NCBI GenBank assembly: GCA_033856255.1
Contig: JAWVFH010000013.1
Coordinates: 58,939 to 122,938 of the forward strand
Direction: 5' to 3'
Length of the DNA: 64,000 nucleotides
DNA from: WHSW01 sp033856255
Lineage (GTDB): Bacteria > Actinomycetota > Thermoleophilia > Solirubrobacterales > 70-9
Shown here: positions 7,789 through 16,611 of the stretch, in pieces
How the letters are laid out: each line of letters begins with the position of its first letter
Numbering within the stretch: the stretch's first letter is position 1
Made by a program: the position numbers and the translations under genes
The notes under the pieces: generated by a model
Seen by the model: only the letters and a program-made list of their open reading frames with translations
Database searches by the model: none
What the model was told of the DNA's origin: nothing

Positions 7789-8985
7789 GTGGTCGAGGGC
7801 ACGAGCCCGACAGTCGCGGGAGGGGAGGCGCTTCCGGTCAGCTTCCGGGAGGCGACGAAGCGCTACCCGGGCGCCGGCCGCGCCGCGGTCGACAAGCTCA
7901 GCCTCGAGGTCCCCGCAGGGGAGATCTGCGTGCTGGTTGGGCCGTCGGGCTGCGGCAAGACGACCGCGATGCGAATGGCCAACCGGATGGTGGAGATCAC
8001 CGAGGGCGACATCCTGATCGGCGACCGCTCGGTGCGCGAGCGCTCGGCCGCCGAGCTGCGGCGCGAGACCGGCTACGTGATCCAGCAGATCGGGCTGTTC
8101 CCCCACCGCACGATCGCCCAGAACATCGCGACCGTCCCCGGCCTGCTCGGCTGGGACCGCGAGCGGGCGATGGCGCGCTCGGCGGAGCTGCTGGCACTGA
8201 TCGGCCTCGACCAGGAGATGGCGGACCGCTACCCGGCGCAGCTGTCGGGCGGCCAGCAGCAACGGGTCGGGGTGGCGCGGGCGCTGGCGGCGAACCCCGG
8301 AGTGATGCTGATGGACGAGCCGTTCGGCGCCGTCGATCCGATCAACCGCGAACGGCTGCAGAACGAGTTCCTGCGCCTGCAGGCCGAGCTTCGCAAGACG
8401 GTCCTCTTCGTCACCCACGACATCGACGAGGCGATCAAGATGGGCGACCGCATCGCGATCATGCGCGAGGGCGGCAAGCTGGCCCAGTACGCGACCCCGG
8501 CCGAGCTTCTGATGGCGCCGGCCGACGGTTTCGTCGAGGACTTCGTCGGCGCCGACCGGGCGCTCAAGCGTCTCGCCCTGCTGCGGGTGGCGGACATCGA
8601 CCTCTGGCAGGCTCCGCTCGCCCACGTCGGCCAGTCGACCGCCGAGGTGCGCGCCAAGTTCGAGGGCGCGGAGGTGCCGCATGCGCTGGTCGTCGACACC
8701 GAGCGGCGCCCTCTCGGCTGGCTCTCGGACGCCGACCTGGCGCTCGAGACCGTGCCGGCGAAGCCCTCCACCGGGCCCGCCCCGATCCTCGAGCTCGAGG
8801 ACGTGATGCGCGACGCGCTCTCCGACCTGCTCCAGGCCGAGACCCGCTACGCACCCGTCGTCGACGGCCGCGGCGCGATCGCCGGCGTGCTCTCGGTCGA
8901 GATCATCTCCGAGTTCCTGACCTCCGACGAGGCGCTCACCGAGCAGCACCCGGCGGCCGAGCGCCCGCTGGGCGCGGCGGAATGA
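7789..8985 (+). CDS. opuCA: Glycine betaine/choline ABC transporter, ATP-binding protein with CBS domains
   Basis: 398 residues from GTG 7789. Walker A GPSGCGKTT is at 51-59, the Q-loop near 99, the signature LSGGQQQ at 152-158 and Walker B VMLMDEP at 172-178. From about residue 260 a regulatory region follows with two CBS-like repeats (ADIDLWQAPLAHV and LEDVMRDALSDLLQ), as in OpuCA and ProV, where it senses ionic strength. It powers import of compatible solutes and is the first gene of a four-gene operon; its TGA overlaps the next ATG. The frame extends upstream to 7693 but that covers the divergent promoters. Confidence 0.9.
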   Translation: MVEGTSPTVAGGEALPVSFREATKRYPGAGRAAVDKLSLEVPAGEICVLVGPSGCGKTTAMRMANRMVEITEGDILIGDRSVRERSAAELRRETGYVIQQIGLFPHRTIAQNIATVPGLLGWDRERAMARSAELLALIGLDQEMADRYPAQLSGGQQQRVGVARALAANPGVMLMDEPFGAVDPINRERLQNEFLRLQAELRKTVLFVTHDIDEAIKMGDRIAIMREGGKLAQYATPAELLMAPADGFVEDFVGADRALKRLALLRVADIDLWQAPLAHVGQSTAEVRAKFEGAEVPHALVVDTERRPLGWLSDADLALETVPAKPSTGPAPILELEDVMRDALSDLLQAETRYAPVVDGRGAIAGVLSVEIISEFLTSDEALTEQHPAAERPLGAAE

Positions 8986-9791
8986 TGGTCGCGGCACTGG
9001 CCGCGATCCTCCCGCTCGCCCAGGCAGGTGAGGGATTCGTCCGGGAGGCGGGCCAGGGGGCGACGAGCTGCGTCGGCAAGAACGACTCGATCTGCCTCGG
9101 CTGGGCGATCGACCACCTCGGCGACTACGTCACGCCGACGCTCCAGCACCTGGCGATCGTCTTCGCCTCGGTCGCGATCGGTTTAGTGATCGCCTTCGGC
9201 CTGGTGGTGCTCTCCCACCGGCGGCGCTGGCTGATCCCGACCTTCACGGGGATCACCGGCGTGATCTACACGATCCCTTCGATCGCGCTCTTCCTGCTCC
9301 TGCTGCCGATCACCGGGCGCGGCAACGCCACCGCGGTGATCGCGCTCTGCCTCTACACCCTGCAGATCATCTACCGGAACATGGTCGCCGGGCTGGCCAA
9401 CGTCCCGGTTTCGACCAAGGATGCGGGGCGGGGGATGGGGATGACCGAGCAGCAGCTGTTCCGGCGGGTCGAGCTGCCGCTCGCGGTGCCGGAGATCATC
9501 GCCGGCGTGCGGATAGCGACGGTGTCTACCGTGGCGATCGCCAGCCTCGCGACCTTCGCCGGCGGTGACGGCCTCGGCCAGCCGCTCTACTTCGCGATCC
9601 AGCAGGGGGCGTTCAAGACCGGGATCTTCATCCCCGTCGTGATCCTGCTGTCGATGGCCGTCCTGCTCGACCTGTCGCTGCTCCTGCTGCAGAGCCGGCT
9701 CAGCCGCTGGCGTTCGCCGGAGCAGCACCGCGCGTTCCGGCGGCGCGCCCTCGCCACCGGGGGCCCGAACTACGCGGGGTCGGGCGTATGA
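8982..9791 (+). CDS. opuCB: Osmoprotectant ABC transporter permease 1
   Basis: 269 residues, about five to six membrane helices. The EAA loop typical of binding-protein-dependent permeases is visible as DAGRGMGMTEQQLFRRVELPLAVPEIIAGVR, about residues 147-176. It differs from permease 2 in an N-terminal extension containing two cysteines (SCVGKNDSICLGW, near residues 30-42), presumably outside the membrane. It overlaps opuCA by four bases (ATGA) and ends in ATGA overlapping permease 2, so all three are translationally coupled. It forms the translocation path with permease 2 (family knowledge). Confidence 0.88.
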   Translation: MMVAALAAILPLAQAGEGFVREAGQGATSCVGKNDSICLGWAIDHLGDYVTPTLQHLAIVFASVAIGLVIAFGLVVLSHRRRWLIPTFTGITGVIYTIPSIALFLLLLPITGRGNATAVIALCLYTLQIIYRNMVAGLANVPVSTKDAGRGMGMTEQQLFRRVELPLAVPEIIAGVRIATVSTVAIASLATFAGGDGLGQPLYFAIQQGAFKTGIFIPVVILLSMAVLLDLSLLLLQSRLSRWRSPEQHRAFRRRALATGGPNYAGSGV

Positions 9792-10516
9792 GCCTGCCGG
9801 TAGCCAACGTGATCGACTCGTTCACCGGCGCGATCGACTTCATCTTCAGTACCCGGACCGGACCGGGCGGGGTCGAGGTCGGCGGGCTCTCCGATGTCCT
9901 CAGCCTGCTCTGGACGACCGTGTGGATCAGCGTCCTCGCGCTTACGGTCGCGATTGCGATCTCGCTTCCGATCGGGGCCTGGCTCGGCCATCGCGGGCGT
10001 GGTGAGGGGCTGGCGGTCGCGATTGGCAACGCCGGGCGCGCGATCCCCGAGCTGGGGATGATCGCGATCGTCGCCGCGTTCATCGGCGTCGGCGTCTTCA
10101 ACGTCACGATCGCGCTGCTGGTGCTCGGCATCCCGCCGATCCTCACGAACGCGTTCATCGGCGTGCGCCAGGTCGATCGCGACGCGGTCGACGCGGCGCG
10201 CGGGGTCGGGATGACCGAGTGGGAGGTCCTGCGCAGGGTCGAGCTGCCGATGGCGGTGCCGACGATCATGACCGGGGTGCGCACGGGGGCGATCAACATC
10301 ATCGCGACGGCGACGATCGCGCCGCTGGCGGGCGTGGTCACGCTCGGCGACTACATCATCAACGGCTCCAACTACGGCGACGAGGGCGTGCTCGCCGGGG
10401 CGATCCTGGTCGCGCTCCTGGCGCTGACGTTCGAGCTCATCCTGGCCGGGGTCCAGCGGCTGCTCACCCCGCGTGGCCTGAGCCTGCAGCGCGACCCGGC
10501 GCGGGTAAGCGTTTAG
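9788..10516 (+). CDS. opuCD: Osmoprotectant ABC transporter permease 2
   Basis: 242 residues with five or six membrane helices and the EAA loop DAARGVGMTEWEVLRRVELPMAVPTIMTGVR, nearly the same as in permease 1. The paired permeases, the CBS-type ATPase upstream and the binding lipoprotein downstream define an OpuC/ProU-type importer. The start ATG 9788 overlaps the preceding stop. A short 86-base gap separates it from the binding protein, which has its own promoter-like hexamer. Confidence 0.88.
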   Translation: MSLPVANVIDSFTGAIDFIFSTRTGPGGVEVGGLSDVLSLLWTTVWISVLALTVAIAISLPIGAWLGHRGRGEGLAVAIGNAGRAIPELGMIAIVAAFIGVGVFNVTIALLVLGIPPILTNAFIGVRQVDRDAVDAARGVGMTEWEVLRRVELPMAVPTIMTGVRTGAINIIATATIAPLAGVVTLGDYIINGSNYGDEGVLAGAILVALLALTFELILAGVQRLLTPRGLSLQRDPARVSV

Positions 10517-10547
10517 CAAGCAGGGTCTGTTCGCGGCCCGCAGAGCG

Positions 10548-10596
10548 TAGGATCTCGCCGTCCCGCATACCAGCGGAATTCACACGACAGGGAGGA
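10548..10596 (+). promoter_or_regulatory. TAGGAT hexamer and Shine-Dalgarno site of the OpuC-type binding protein
   Basis: TAGGAT at 10548-10553 is followed about 40 bases later by GGGAGGA (10590-10596), seven bases before ATG 10603. Unlike most genes here this one has a leader with a good ribosome-binding site, which allows the abundant binding protein to be expressed above its operon. Confidence 0.5.
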
Positions 10597-10602
10597 CCCC
10601 CG

Positions 10603-11604
10603 ATGAGCACCCACCCCCGCCTGCGAGCCCTGTTCGCGCTGCTCGCCGTGGTCGGCCTGGCGCTGGCCTTCGTCGCCTGCGGCGGCGACGACTCGACCTC
10701 GTCGTCGACGAGCGCCGAGACGAGCACGAGCTCGGACACGAGCGCCGACCTGATCCAGTCGAACCCCGACAACGGCTCGATCAAGCTGACGGTCGGATCG
10801 AAGAACTTCACCGAGCAGTACATCCTCGGCGAGATCTACGCCCAGGGCCTCGAGGCGGCGGGATACGACGTCTCAACCGATCTCAACCTCGGCGACGAGC
10901 AGGTGGCGCTGAAGGCGCTCGAGAACGGCGACATCAGCGGCTATCCCGAGTACACGTCGACGGCTCTGACCTCCTTCTTCGGTACCTCCCCCGAGGACGT
11001 GCCCGGCGACGCCCAGCAGGCCTACGAGGACTCGAAGCCCGACTTCGCCGCCAAGGGGCTCGTCAGTTACCCGCCGACCCCGTTCTCGAGCGCGAACGCG
11101 GTCGGGATGCTGAAGTCGAAGGCCGACGAGCTCGGGATCACGAAGATCTCCGACCTCCAGGACCACCAGGACCTGACCCTGTACGGGTCGCCCGAGTGCC
11201 GCCAGCGGATCGACTGCCTGGCCGGGCTGGAGAAGTACTACGGCCTCACCGGCCTGCGTGACAACTTCACGCCGGTCGACATCGGGCTCCGCTACGACGT
11301 CCTCGACAAGGGCGACGCCGACCTGTCGATCATCTTCACGACCGACGCGCAGCTGTTCACCTCCAACGACTACGTGACGCTGGAGGACGACAAGGGCGTG
11401 CTGCCGGCCGGCAACGTGATCTTCATCGCCAGCAAGCAAGCCGCCGACGAGGCCGGGCCGGACTTCGGCGCCACGATCGAGAAGGTGGAAAGCAACCTGT
11501 CGCTCGAGGTGATGCAGGAGCTCAACGCCCGCGTCGACATCGACAAGGAGAAGCCCGCCCAGGCCGCGCAGGAGTACCTGCAGGAGTTCGGCTACATCGA
11601 GTAG
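10603..11604 (+). CDS. opuCC: Glycine betaine/choline-type substrate-binding lipoprotein
   Basis: 333 residues. The signal peptide ends in the lipobox FVAC (Cys near residue 26) and is followed by a Ser/Thr-rich linker. The mature domain begins SIKLTVGSKNFTEQYILGEI, the hallmark of the OpuAC/ProX family that binds glycine betaine, carnitine or choline. Anchored outside the membrane, it delivers ligand to the two permeases. ATG 10603 is chosen because it has a strong Shine-Dalgarno site and gives a complete signal peptide; the open frame upstream to 10219 has neither. Confidence 0.92.
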   Translation: MSTHPRLRALFALLAVVGLALAFVACGGDDSTSSSTSAETSTSSDTSADLIQSNPDNGSIKLTVGSKNFTEQYILGEIYAQGLEAAGYDVSTDLNLGDEQVALKALENGDISGYPEYTSTALTSFFGTSPEDVPGDAQQAYEDSKPDFAAKGLVSYPPTPFSSANAVGMLKSKADELGITKISDLQDHQDLTLYGSPECRQRIDCLAGLEKYYGLTGLRDNFTPVDIGLRYDVLDKGDADLSIIFTTDAQLFTSNDYVTLEDDKGVLPAGNVIFIASKQAADEAGPDFGATIEKVESNLSLEVMQELNARVDIDKEKPAQAAQEYLQEFGYIE

Positions 11605-11620
11605 CGCGCGTTTCGCCGCC

Positions 11621-11648
11621 GCCCACGGGGTATCAGTGCCCCGTGGGC
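11621..11648 (+). terminator. GC hairpin overlapping the HAD phosphatase start
   Basis: GCCCACGGGG (11621-11630) and CCCCGTGGGC (11639-11648) form a perfect 10-bp stem with an 8-base loop TATCAGTG. It lies 17 bases after the OpuC operon and spans the GTG start of the HAD gene (11643). It could end the operon or restrict HAD translation; no U-tract follows. Confidence 0.45.
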
Positions 11649-12293
11649 GCGGCGGCATTTCTCGACATCGACGGCACGCTCGTCGACTCCAACTACCAGC
11701 ACGCGCTCGCCTGGTGGCGGGCGCTGCGCGAGCACGGCCTGACGCCGCCGGTCTGGCGCATCCACCGCCTGATCGGGGTCGGCGGCGACCAGATCGTCGC
11801 CCGAGCGGTGGGTCGTGACGTGGAGGAGCGGCTCGGCGATGCGATCCGCGAGTCCGAGGCGCGCCTGTACGCGGAGCTGATCGGAGAGGTGGTGCCGTTC
11901 GAGGGGGCCCGCGAGCTGGCCGTCGAGCTGCGCGACCGCGGCCACTCCGTGGTCCTCGCGTCGTCCGCGAAGGCCGAGGAGACCGAGCACTACATCGACC
12001 TCGTCGGCGTCCGCGAGCTGATCGAGGCGTACACGACCTCGGCCGACGTCGAGCGGACGAAGCCCGAGCCCGACCTGGTCGCGAGCGCGATGCGCAAGGC
12101 GGGCGAGCTTTCGGCGGTGATGGTCGGCGACTCGGTCTGGGACGTCGAGGCGGCCGGCCGCGCGGGGGTGAAGACGATCGCCGTTCTGACCGGTGGCTTC
12201 TCGGAGGCGGAGCTTCGCGAGGCGGGCGCCGTGGACGTGTTCGAGTCGCTCGTCGATCTCAGGGAGGGCCTCGACTCGACGCCGCTACGGTAG
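11643..12293 (+). CDS. HAD-superfamily phosphatase (Gph/beta-phosphoglucomutase-like)
   Basis: 216 residues. Motif I is FLDIDGTLVDSN at residues 6-17, with the nucleophile Asp and the acid/base Asp two positions later; a helical cap domain follows. Motif II Ser is in VLASSA, motif III Lys in ERTKPEPDL, and motif IV is MVGDSVWDVEAA. It dephosphorylates a small metabolite in the cytosol; members of this subgroup act on phosphoglycolate or sugar phosphates, and the substrate here is not known. Start GTG 11643 lies within the hairpin at 11621-11648. Confidence 0.85.
   Translation: MGAAAFLDIDGTLVDSNYQHALAWWRALREHGLTPPVWRIHRLIGVGGDQIVARAVGRDVEERLGDAIRESEARLYAELIGEVVPFEGARELAVELRDRGHSVVLASSAKAEETEHYIDLVGVRELIEAYTTSADVERTKPEPDLVASAMRKAGELSAVMVGDSVWDVEAAGRAGVKTIAVLTGGFSEAELREAGAVDVFESLVDLREGLDSTPLR
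12286..12291 (+). promoter_or_regulatory. -10 hexamer TACGGT of the WS/DGAT gene
   Basis: TACGGT ends six bases before GTG 12298 and overlaps the last codons of the HAD gene, in the same position as the other leaderless-type hexamers. Confidence 0.5.
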
Positions 12294-12297
12294 GCGG

Positions 12298-13584
12298 GTG
12301 GCCGACCCCGGGAGCGATCGTCTCAGCGTCGACGACGCGCGAATCCTGGGGCTCGAGTCGGAGGCGATCGCCGGTCACACCCTGAAGCTGGTGCTGCTCG
12401 CGCCCGGCAAGCCGCTCGACCTCGAGGTGCTGCGGGCGGGCGTCGAGCACCGGCTGCCGCCCGACTCGCGGGGGCGTTGCCGGGTCGAGCTCGGCGATCA
12501 GCCGCGCTGGGTCGCGGATCACGACTTCGAGATCGGCGCCCACGTGCGGCGCCAGGAGGGCAGCGAGGGTGCCGACGAGCGCGGGCTCTGGGCGATCGCG
12601 GCAGGGCTGATGTCGCAGCGGCTCGACCACCGGCGGCCGCTCTGGGAGTTCGACCTGGTCGGCCCGCTGGCCGACGGGCGCGAGGCGATCGTCTGTCGCA
12701 TCCACCACGCGATGGCCGACGGGATCAGCTCGGTGCGCTTCCTTCGCGAGGTGCTCTGGGACGAGTCGGAGACACCGGCGGCGAGGTCGGGCGGCCCCGC
12801 GGGATCGCCGGCCCCGGAGCGCCACCGGCGGTTGCACGAGGTCGGCCGGATGCCGGGCGCGATCGGCCGCGAGCTCGGCCACCGCGCGTCCGACACGATC
12901 CTCGATCGCCGGATCGGATCGGCCCGGGAGCTCGCCTTCTCCGCCTTTCCGCTCGCGGAGCTGAAGGCGATCGGCGGGTCGCTGCCGGGCCGGGTGACCG
13001 TCAACGACGTCTTCCTCGCCGGCGTCGCCGGCGGCCTGCGCCGTTGGCTCGAGCACGCCGGCGAGCGGCTCCCGCACCTGCGCGCCCAGATCCCGGTCAG
13101 CCTCCACCACCGCGACGAGGGCGAGGCAGAGCTCGGCAACCGCGACTCGTTCCTGAACGTCGACCTGCCCGTCGACGAGCCCGACCCGCTGGCGCGGCTG
13201 GCGGCGATCAACGCTCAGACCAGCGCCCGCAAGCAGCATCGCGACGCCGAGGAGCTCTATGACCTATTCCACGCGCTCTCGCGCTTCAAGCACCTCGACC
13301 GGGCTGCCGAGCACCTGGCCGGCGGCCCGCGCGAGTTCAGCCTCTCGATCTCCAACGTGCCCGGGCCGCAGTGCGCGCTCAGCGTCGCCGGCCGCCCGGT
13401 CGAGGGCCTCTTCTCCGTCGCCGAGCCGGCCGACCGCCACGCCCTGCGCGCCTCGGCGATCTCCTGCTCGGGCATGGTCGGGATCGGGCTGTGCACCGAT
13501 CCCGATGCGGTCGGCGGGATCGACGAGCTGGCGGCCGCGATCGACGCGTCGTTCGCGGAGCTGCGGACGGCGGCGAACACGTAG
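12298..13584 (+). CDS. Wax ester synthase/diacylglycerol acyltransferase (WS/DGAT)
   Basis: 428 residues. The catalytic HHxxxDG motif is present as HHAMADG near residues 137-143; the C-terminal half has the family FSLSISNVPGPQ stretch with the N-V-P-G-P signature. These enzymes transfer acyl groups from acyl-CoA to diacylglycerol or fatty alcohols to make triacylglycerol or wax esters at the membrane face. GTG 12298 is chosen because of the hexamer six bases upstream and because the sequence from here resembles the family start. It is slightly shorter than the usual 450-470 residues. Confidence 0.85.
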   Translation: MADPGSDRLSVDDARILGLESEAIAGHTLKLVLLAPGKPLDLEVLRAGVEHRLPPDSRGRCRVELGDQPRWVADHDFEIGAHVRRQEGSEGADERGLWAIAAGLMSQRLDHRRPLWEFDLVGPLADGREAIVCRIHHAMADGISSVRFLREVLWDESETPAARSGGPAGSPAPERHRRLHEVGRMPGAIGRELGHRASDTILDRRIGSARELAFSAFPLAELKAIGGSLPGRVTVNDVFLAGVAGGLRRWLEHAGERLPHLRAQIPVSLHHRDEGEAELGNRDSFLNVDLPVDEPDPLARLAAINAQTSARKQHRDAEELYDLFHALSRFKHLDRAAEHLAGGPREFSLSISNVPGPQCALSVAGRPVEGLFSVAEPADRHALRASAISCSGMVGIGLCTDPDAVGGIDELAAAIDASFAELRTAANT

Positions 13585-13587
13585 CCT
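13582..13587 (+). promoter_or_regulatory. -10 hexamer TAGCCT whose TAG is the WS/DGAT stop codon
   Basis: The first three bases are the stop codon of the WS/DGAT gene. The hexamer ends nine bases before GTG 13597 of the next gene. Confidence 0.45.
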
Positions 13588-13596
13588 GAGGGACGT

Positions 13597-15072
13597 GTGT
13601 ACGAGATGAGCCGGCCGAATCGAGGCGCGGCGCTCGCCATCGCAGTACTCGCGATCGCGCTGGTCGCACCGAGCGCCGCCGGAGCGGCGGGCGCACTCTC
13701 GACCCCGTCGTTCGTACGGTCCTGGGAACCGATGCCGCCCGGGACGTCGGGGACTCAGCTCGCGGTGGATCCGACCGGGGACGTCCTCTTGCTCGCCAAG
13801 ACGGATGGAGGTTCGTCGCTGGTCTTCAGGTGGACGGCGGATGGGACGCCGGTCTCCGCGCTTCTAGTCCCGCGGTTGGGCCCCGCCGCCGGCTTGGCGA
13901 CCGACTCGGTCGGCCACATCTACATCGCGGGTTACGGCGCGCTTCGCATGTACACCTCGACCGGGGGGTTGCTTGCGAGCTTCCCGCTCGCGCGGCCGAT
14001 GCAGGGCAGGATGGCGAGCGACCGCAACGGCCACCTCTTCCTGACCGAGTCCGTCCTGACGACTCAGGTCCCGGGCGGCGACCCGGTGATCAACGAGTAC
14101 GGGCTCGAGACCGGCGAGCCGCTCCTTCTCCACACAGCGGCGTTCCCCGGCACGGCCAACGACGGGTATTCCCCGCCCGGGTTCTTCGACGTTGCCGTCG
14201 ACTCCGCCGGCAACGTCTACGGCAACGGCGTCTCGACCACCAATCAGTTCATCGCCCGATTCCCCCCGGGCCTCGCGGGTCCCACCGATTTCATCGACTC
14301 CTGCTCCGGGGCGGGTTGCTCGCCCGGCTTCGGGCTCGCGATCGCGAACAGCAGGTTCACCTCCGGCGACGAGGAGGCGCTGTATGTCGCCGGTGGGCGG
14401 GCGAGTGGCACGCCGCCGACTGCTGACGGCACCCAGGTCGACACGATCACGCCACCGATCTCGGGGCGCGAGACATTCGGCCCCCAGCCCGCCGCGGGCG
14501 GCGCGTTCGTGGCTGCCGGCGACGTCGCCGCCTCCCCGTGCCACGGGTCCGTCTACGTGCTCAACGGCATCTTCGGAGGGTCCAGCTCGACGTTCAGCGG
14601 CAACCGGATCGAGCAGTACGACACGCATGTTCCGTCAACGGCATGCGGCACCCTCCCGGTGGCCGTGATCGGGGACCTGAACAAGACCCTCTACAAGTTC
14701 CGCCCGATCAAGGGCGCCGTCGGCCCCTGCACCGTGTGCGCGAGGATCCTGCCCTCCGGCGAGTTCGCCGAGCCCGACGTTGGTCCCCAGGGCCAACCCG
14801 GCGCCCATCCGCCGAACGCGAAGCAAGGGGCGAAACTCAAGTTCGACGCCTCGGTCGCGGGCGATCTGACGTTCACCTTCCGCGGGCCGCTCGACGGGCA
14901 CACCAAGCGACAGGGAGGCTTCGTCTACCCAGCGCACCTGGGCGCGAACGCGCCCCTCTTCAGCGGTGTGATGCGCAAGCACCACCCGCTGGACCCGGGC
15001 ACCTACCGGGCCGCTGTGCGGACGATCCACGGCGCGACGGTCGGGCGCTTCAAGTTCGAGATCGTCGAATAG
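13597..15072 (+). CDS. Secreted beta-propeller-like protein of unknown function
   Basis: 491 residues, start GTG 13597 (an ATG at 13606 is also possible). A signal peptide covers roughly residues 10-31 and ends in AGAAG. The body has repeated strands such as LAVDPTGDVLLL, LATDSVGHIYIAGYG and VAVDSAGNVYGNG, which look like NHL/SMP-30 propeller blades. After about residue 390 a small domain (FTFRGPLDGHTKRQGGFVY, ending KFEIVE) may bind the cell surface. No catalytic motif is recognised. Six Cys in the middle suggest disulphides outside the cell. It ends two bases into the promoter of the next LLM gene. Confidence 0.7.
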   Translation: MYEMSRPNRGAALAIAVLAIALVAPSAAGAAGALSTPSFVRSWEPMPPGTSGTQLAVDPTGDVLLLAKTDGGSSLVFRWTADGTPVSALLVPRLGPAAGLATDSVGHIYIAGYGALRMYTSTGGLLASFPLARPMQGRMASDRNGHLFLTESVLTTQVPGGDPVINEYGLETGEPLLLHTAAFPGTANDGYSPPGFFDVAVDSAGNVYGNGVSTTNQFIARFPPGLAGPTDFIDSCSGAGCSPGFGLAIANSRFTSGDEEALYVAGGRASGTPPTADGTQVDTITPPISGRETFGPQPAAGGAFVAAGDVAASPCHGSVYVLNGIFGGSSSTFSGNRIEQYDTHVPSTACGTLPVAVIGDLNKTLYKFRPIKGAVGPCTVCARILPSGEFAEPDVGPQGQPGAHPPNAKQGAKLKFDASVAGDLTFTFRGPLDGHTKRQGGFVYPAHLGANAPLFSGVMRKHHPLDPGTYRAAVRTIHGATVGRFKFEIVE

Positions 15073-15075
15073 GGT
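15070..15075 (+). promoter_or_regulatory. -10 hexamer TAGGGT whose TAG is the preceding stop codon
   Basis: TAGGGT begins with the stop codon of the propeller gene and ends seven bases before ATG 15083, so the LLM message is probably leaderless. Confidence 0.6.
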
Positions 15076-15082
15076 TCGTCCC

Positions 15083-16156
15083 ATGGCGCTGAAGCTCGGG
15101 ATCAGCCTCGGCTATTGGGGAATCGGCCCCAAGGGCGAGGAGGCGGTGGAGTTGGTCAAGGCCGGGGAGGCGGCCGGCTACGACTCGGTCTGGGTCGCGG
15201 AGTCCTACGGATCCGACGTCGTCTCCGTGCTCGCCTGGCTCGCCCCGCAGACGGAGACGATCAAGCTCGGCGCCGCGATCATGCAGGTCCCGGCTCGCCC
15301 GCCCGCGGCGGCGGCGATGGCGGGCGTGACGATCGACGAGCTCTCCGGCGGGCGCTTCATCTTCGGCTTCGGCCCCTCGGGCCCGCAGGTGTCCGAGGGC
15401 TGGTACGGAGTCCCGTACGCGAAGCCGTGGGGGCGGACCCGCGAGTACATCGAGGTCGTCCGCGAGATCGTCGCCCGCCAGGGGCCGCTCGAGCACAAGG
15501 GCGAGCATTACCAGTTGCCGATCGAGGGCCCGAACACGACTGGCCAGGGCAAGGCGCTGAAGCTCAACTTCCATCCGCTGCGCAACGAGATCCCTGTCTT
15601 CGTCGGCGCGATCGGCCGCAAGTCGGTGGAGATGGCGGCCGAGATCTGCGATGGCTGGATCCCGATCTTCTTCAGCGCCGACGCGTTCGAGGAGACCTGG
15701 GGCGAGCACCTGGAGGCCGGGTTCGCCAAGGGCGGGCGCAGCCGCTCCGACCTCGAGATCTCGCCGAACCTGCAGGTTGCGATCGACGGCGACCTCGACG
15801 CCGCACGAGCCGTGGTCAAGGTCGGACTGCTGCTCTATCTCGGCGGGATGGGCTCGCGGGAGACCAACTTCTACGTCGACCTCACCCACCGCTTCGGCTT
15901 CGGCGAGGTCGCCGACCAGGTCCAGTCGCTGTACCTGGACGGCAAGCGCGAGGACGCCTACGCCGCGATCCCGGACGAGCTCGTCGACGCCACCTCGCTC
16001 GTCGGGTCCGAAGCCGAGGTCGCGGCGCGCGTGGAGAAGCTCGCCGAGGCCGGCGTCGACCGCCTGCTCGTCTCGCCCGTCCACGCCGAGCACGGCGAGC
16101 GGCTGCGCACCGTCGAGCGCCTCGCCGAGCTCGTCGGCGTCGGCGCGCCCGCCTAG
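15083..16156 (+). CDS. LLM-class F420-dependent oxidoreductase
   Basis: 357 residues of a luciferase-like TIM barrel. MALKLGISLGYWGIGP is the first strand; YDSVWVAESYGSDVVSVLAWLA and LSGGRFIFGFGPSGPQVSEGWYG are standard for F420-dependent LLM enzymes such as glucose-6-phosphate dehydrogenase-like and Mer-like proteins. Substrate unknown. The TAG stop lies in CTAG and is shared with the CTA (reverse stop) of the convergent SnoaL-like gene, a four-base overlap. It is not closely alike in detail to the LLM genes at 1016 and 28414, so these are separate paralogues. Confidence 0.88.
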   Translation: MALKLGISLGYWGIGPKGEEAVELVKAGEAAGYDSVWVAESYGSDVVSVLAWLAPQTETIKLGAAIMQVPARPPAAAAMAGVTIDELSGGRFIFGFGPSGPQVSEGWYGVPYAKPWGRTREYIEVVREIVARQGPLEHKGEHYQLPIEGPNTTGQGKALKLNFHPLRNEIPVFVGAIGRKSVEMAAEICDGWIPIFFSADAFEETWGEHLEAGFAKGGRSRSDLEISPNLQVAIDGDLDAARAVVKVGLLLYLGGMGSRETNFYVDLTHRFGFGEVADQVQSLYLDGKREDAYAAIPDELVDATSLVGSEAEVAARVEKLAEAGVDRLLVSPVHAEHGERLRTVERLAELVGVGAPA

Positions 16157-16551
16157 AGCCCCGCGGCCGCGAGGGCCGCGTTCCGATCCATGTAGCCCTG
16201 GATGCGAACCACGCGTCCTTCGCTCACCCTGTACACGACCCCGGTTTCGCCCTCCAGTTCGACGCCGCTGCCCTTCCCGCGCCGGTACTCGTGCAGGAAC
16301 ACGACGACGTCGTCGCCGGCGTCGATGAACTCCTCCGGCTCCAGCCGGCGCTCCTCCCACGCCTCCAGATCCTGGTCCTCGAACACCTCGGCGATCTGGG
16401 CCAGACCGTGGGCGACCTGGCCCTCTTGAAGCCCGCCGACGGTGCCGAGGAACTCGACCTCGGGATCGACCAGCTGCGCCGCCCGTTCCACGTCCCCTGC
16501 CGTGAACGCCTCGACGAGTTCCCGCACCACGTTGACGTTCTCCTCCGACAT
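16153..16551 (-). CDS. SnoaL/NTF2-like small protein
   Basis: 132 residues with the NTF2-like start (ENVNVVRELVEAFTAGDVERAAQLVDPEVEFLG) and the alternating strand pattern ending in RVVRIQGYMDRNAALAAAGL. Members include polyketide cyclases, ketosteroid isomerases and many ligand-binding proteins without activity, so no specific role is given. ATG 16551 is chosen because a longer frame upstream overlaps the kinase gene on the other strand. It converges on the LLM gene with a shared CTAG. Confidence 0.8.
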   Translation of the reverse strand: MSEENVNVVRELVEAFTAGDVERAAQLVDPEVEFLGTVGGLQEGQVAHGLAQIAEVFEDQDLEAWEERRLEPEEFIDAGDDVVVFLHEYRRGKGSGVELEGETGVVYRVSEGRVVRIQGYMDRNAALAAAGL

Positions 16552-16599
16552 CGCCCGGGCAGTATCTCGCGACGGCGCCTGATCCACCGCCGCGCCGCG

Positions 16600-16605
16600 T
16601 AGGAT
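16600..16605 (+). promoter_or_regulatory. -10 hexamer TAGGAT of the kinase gene
   Basis: TAGGAT ends six bases before ATG 16612 with no ribosome-binding site between, a clear leaderless-type promoter. Confidence 0.6.
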
Positions 16606-16611
16606 CGCGCC

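Noticed and set aside
7740..7802. MFS start at 7802
   Set aside because: It would include the opuCA promoter and 21 residues with no resemblance to the family; ATG 7739 fits a hexamer.
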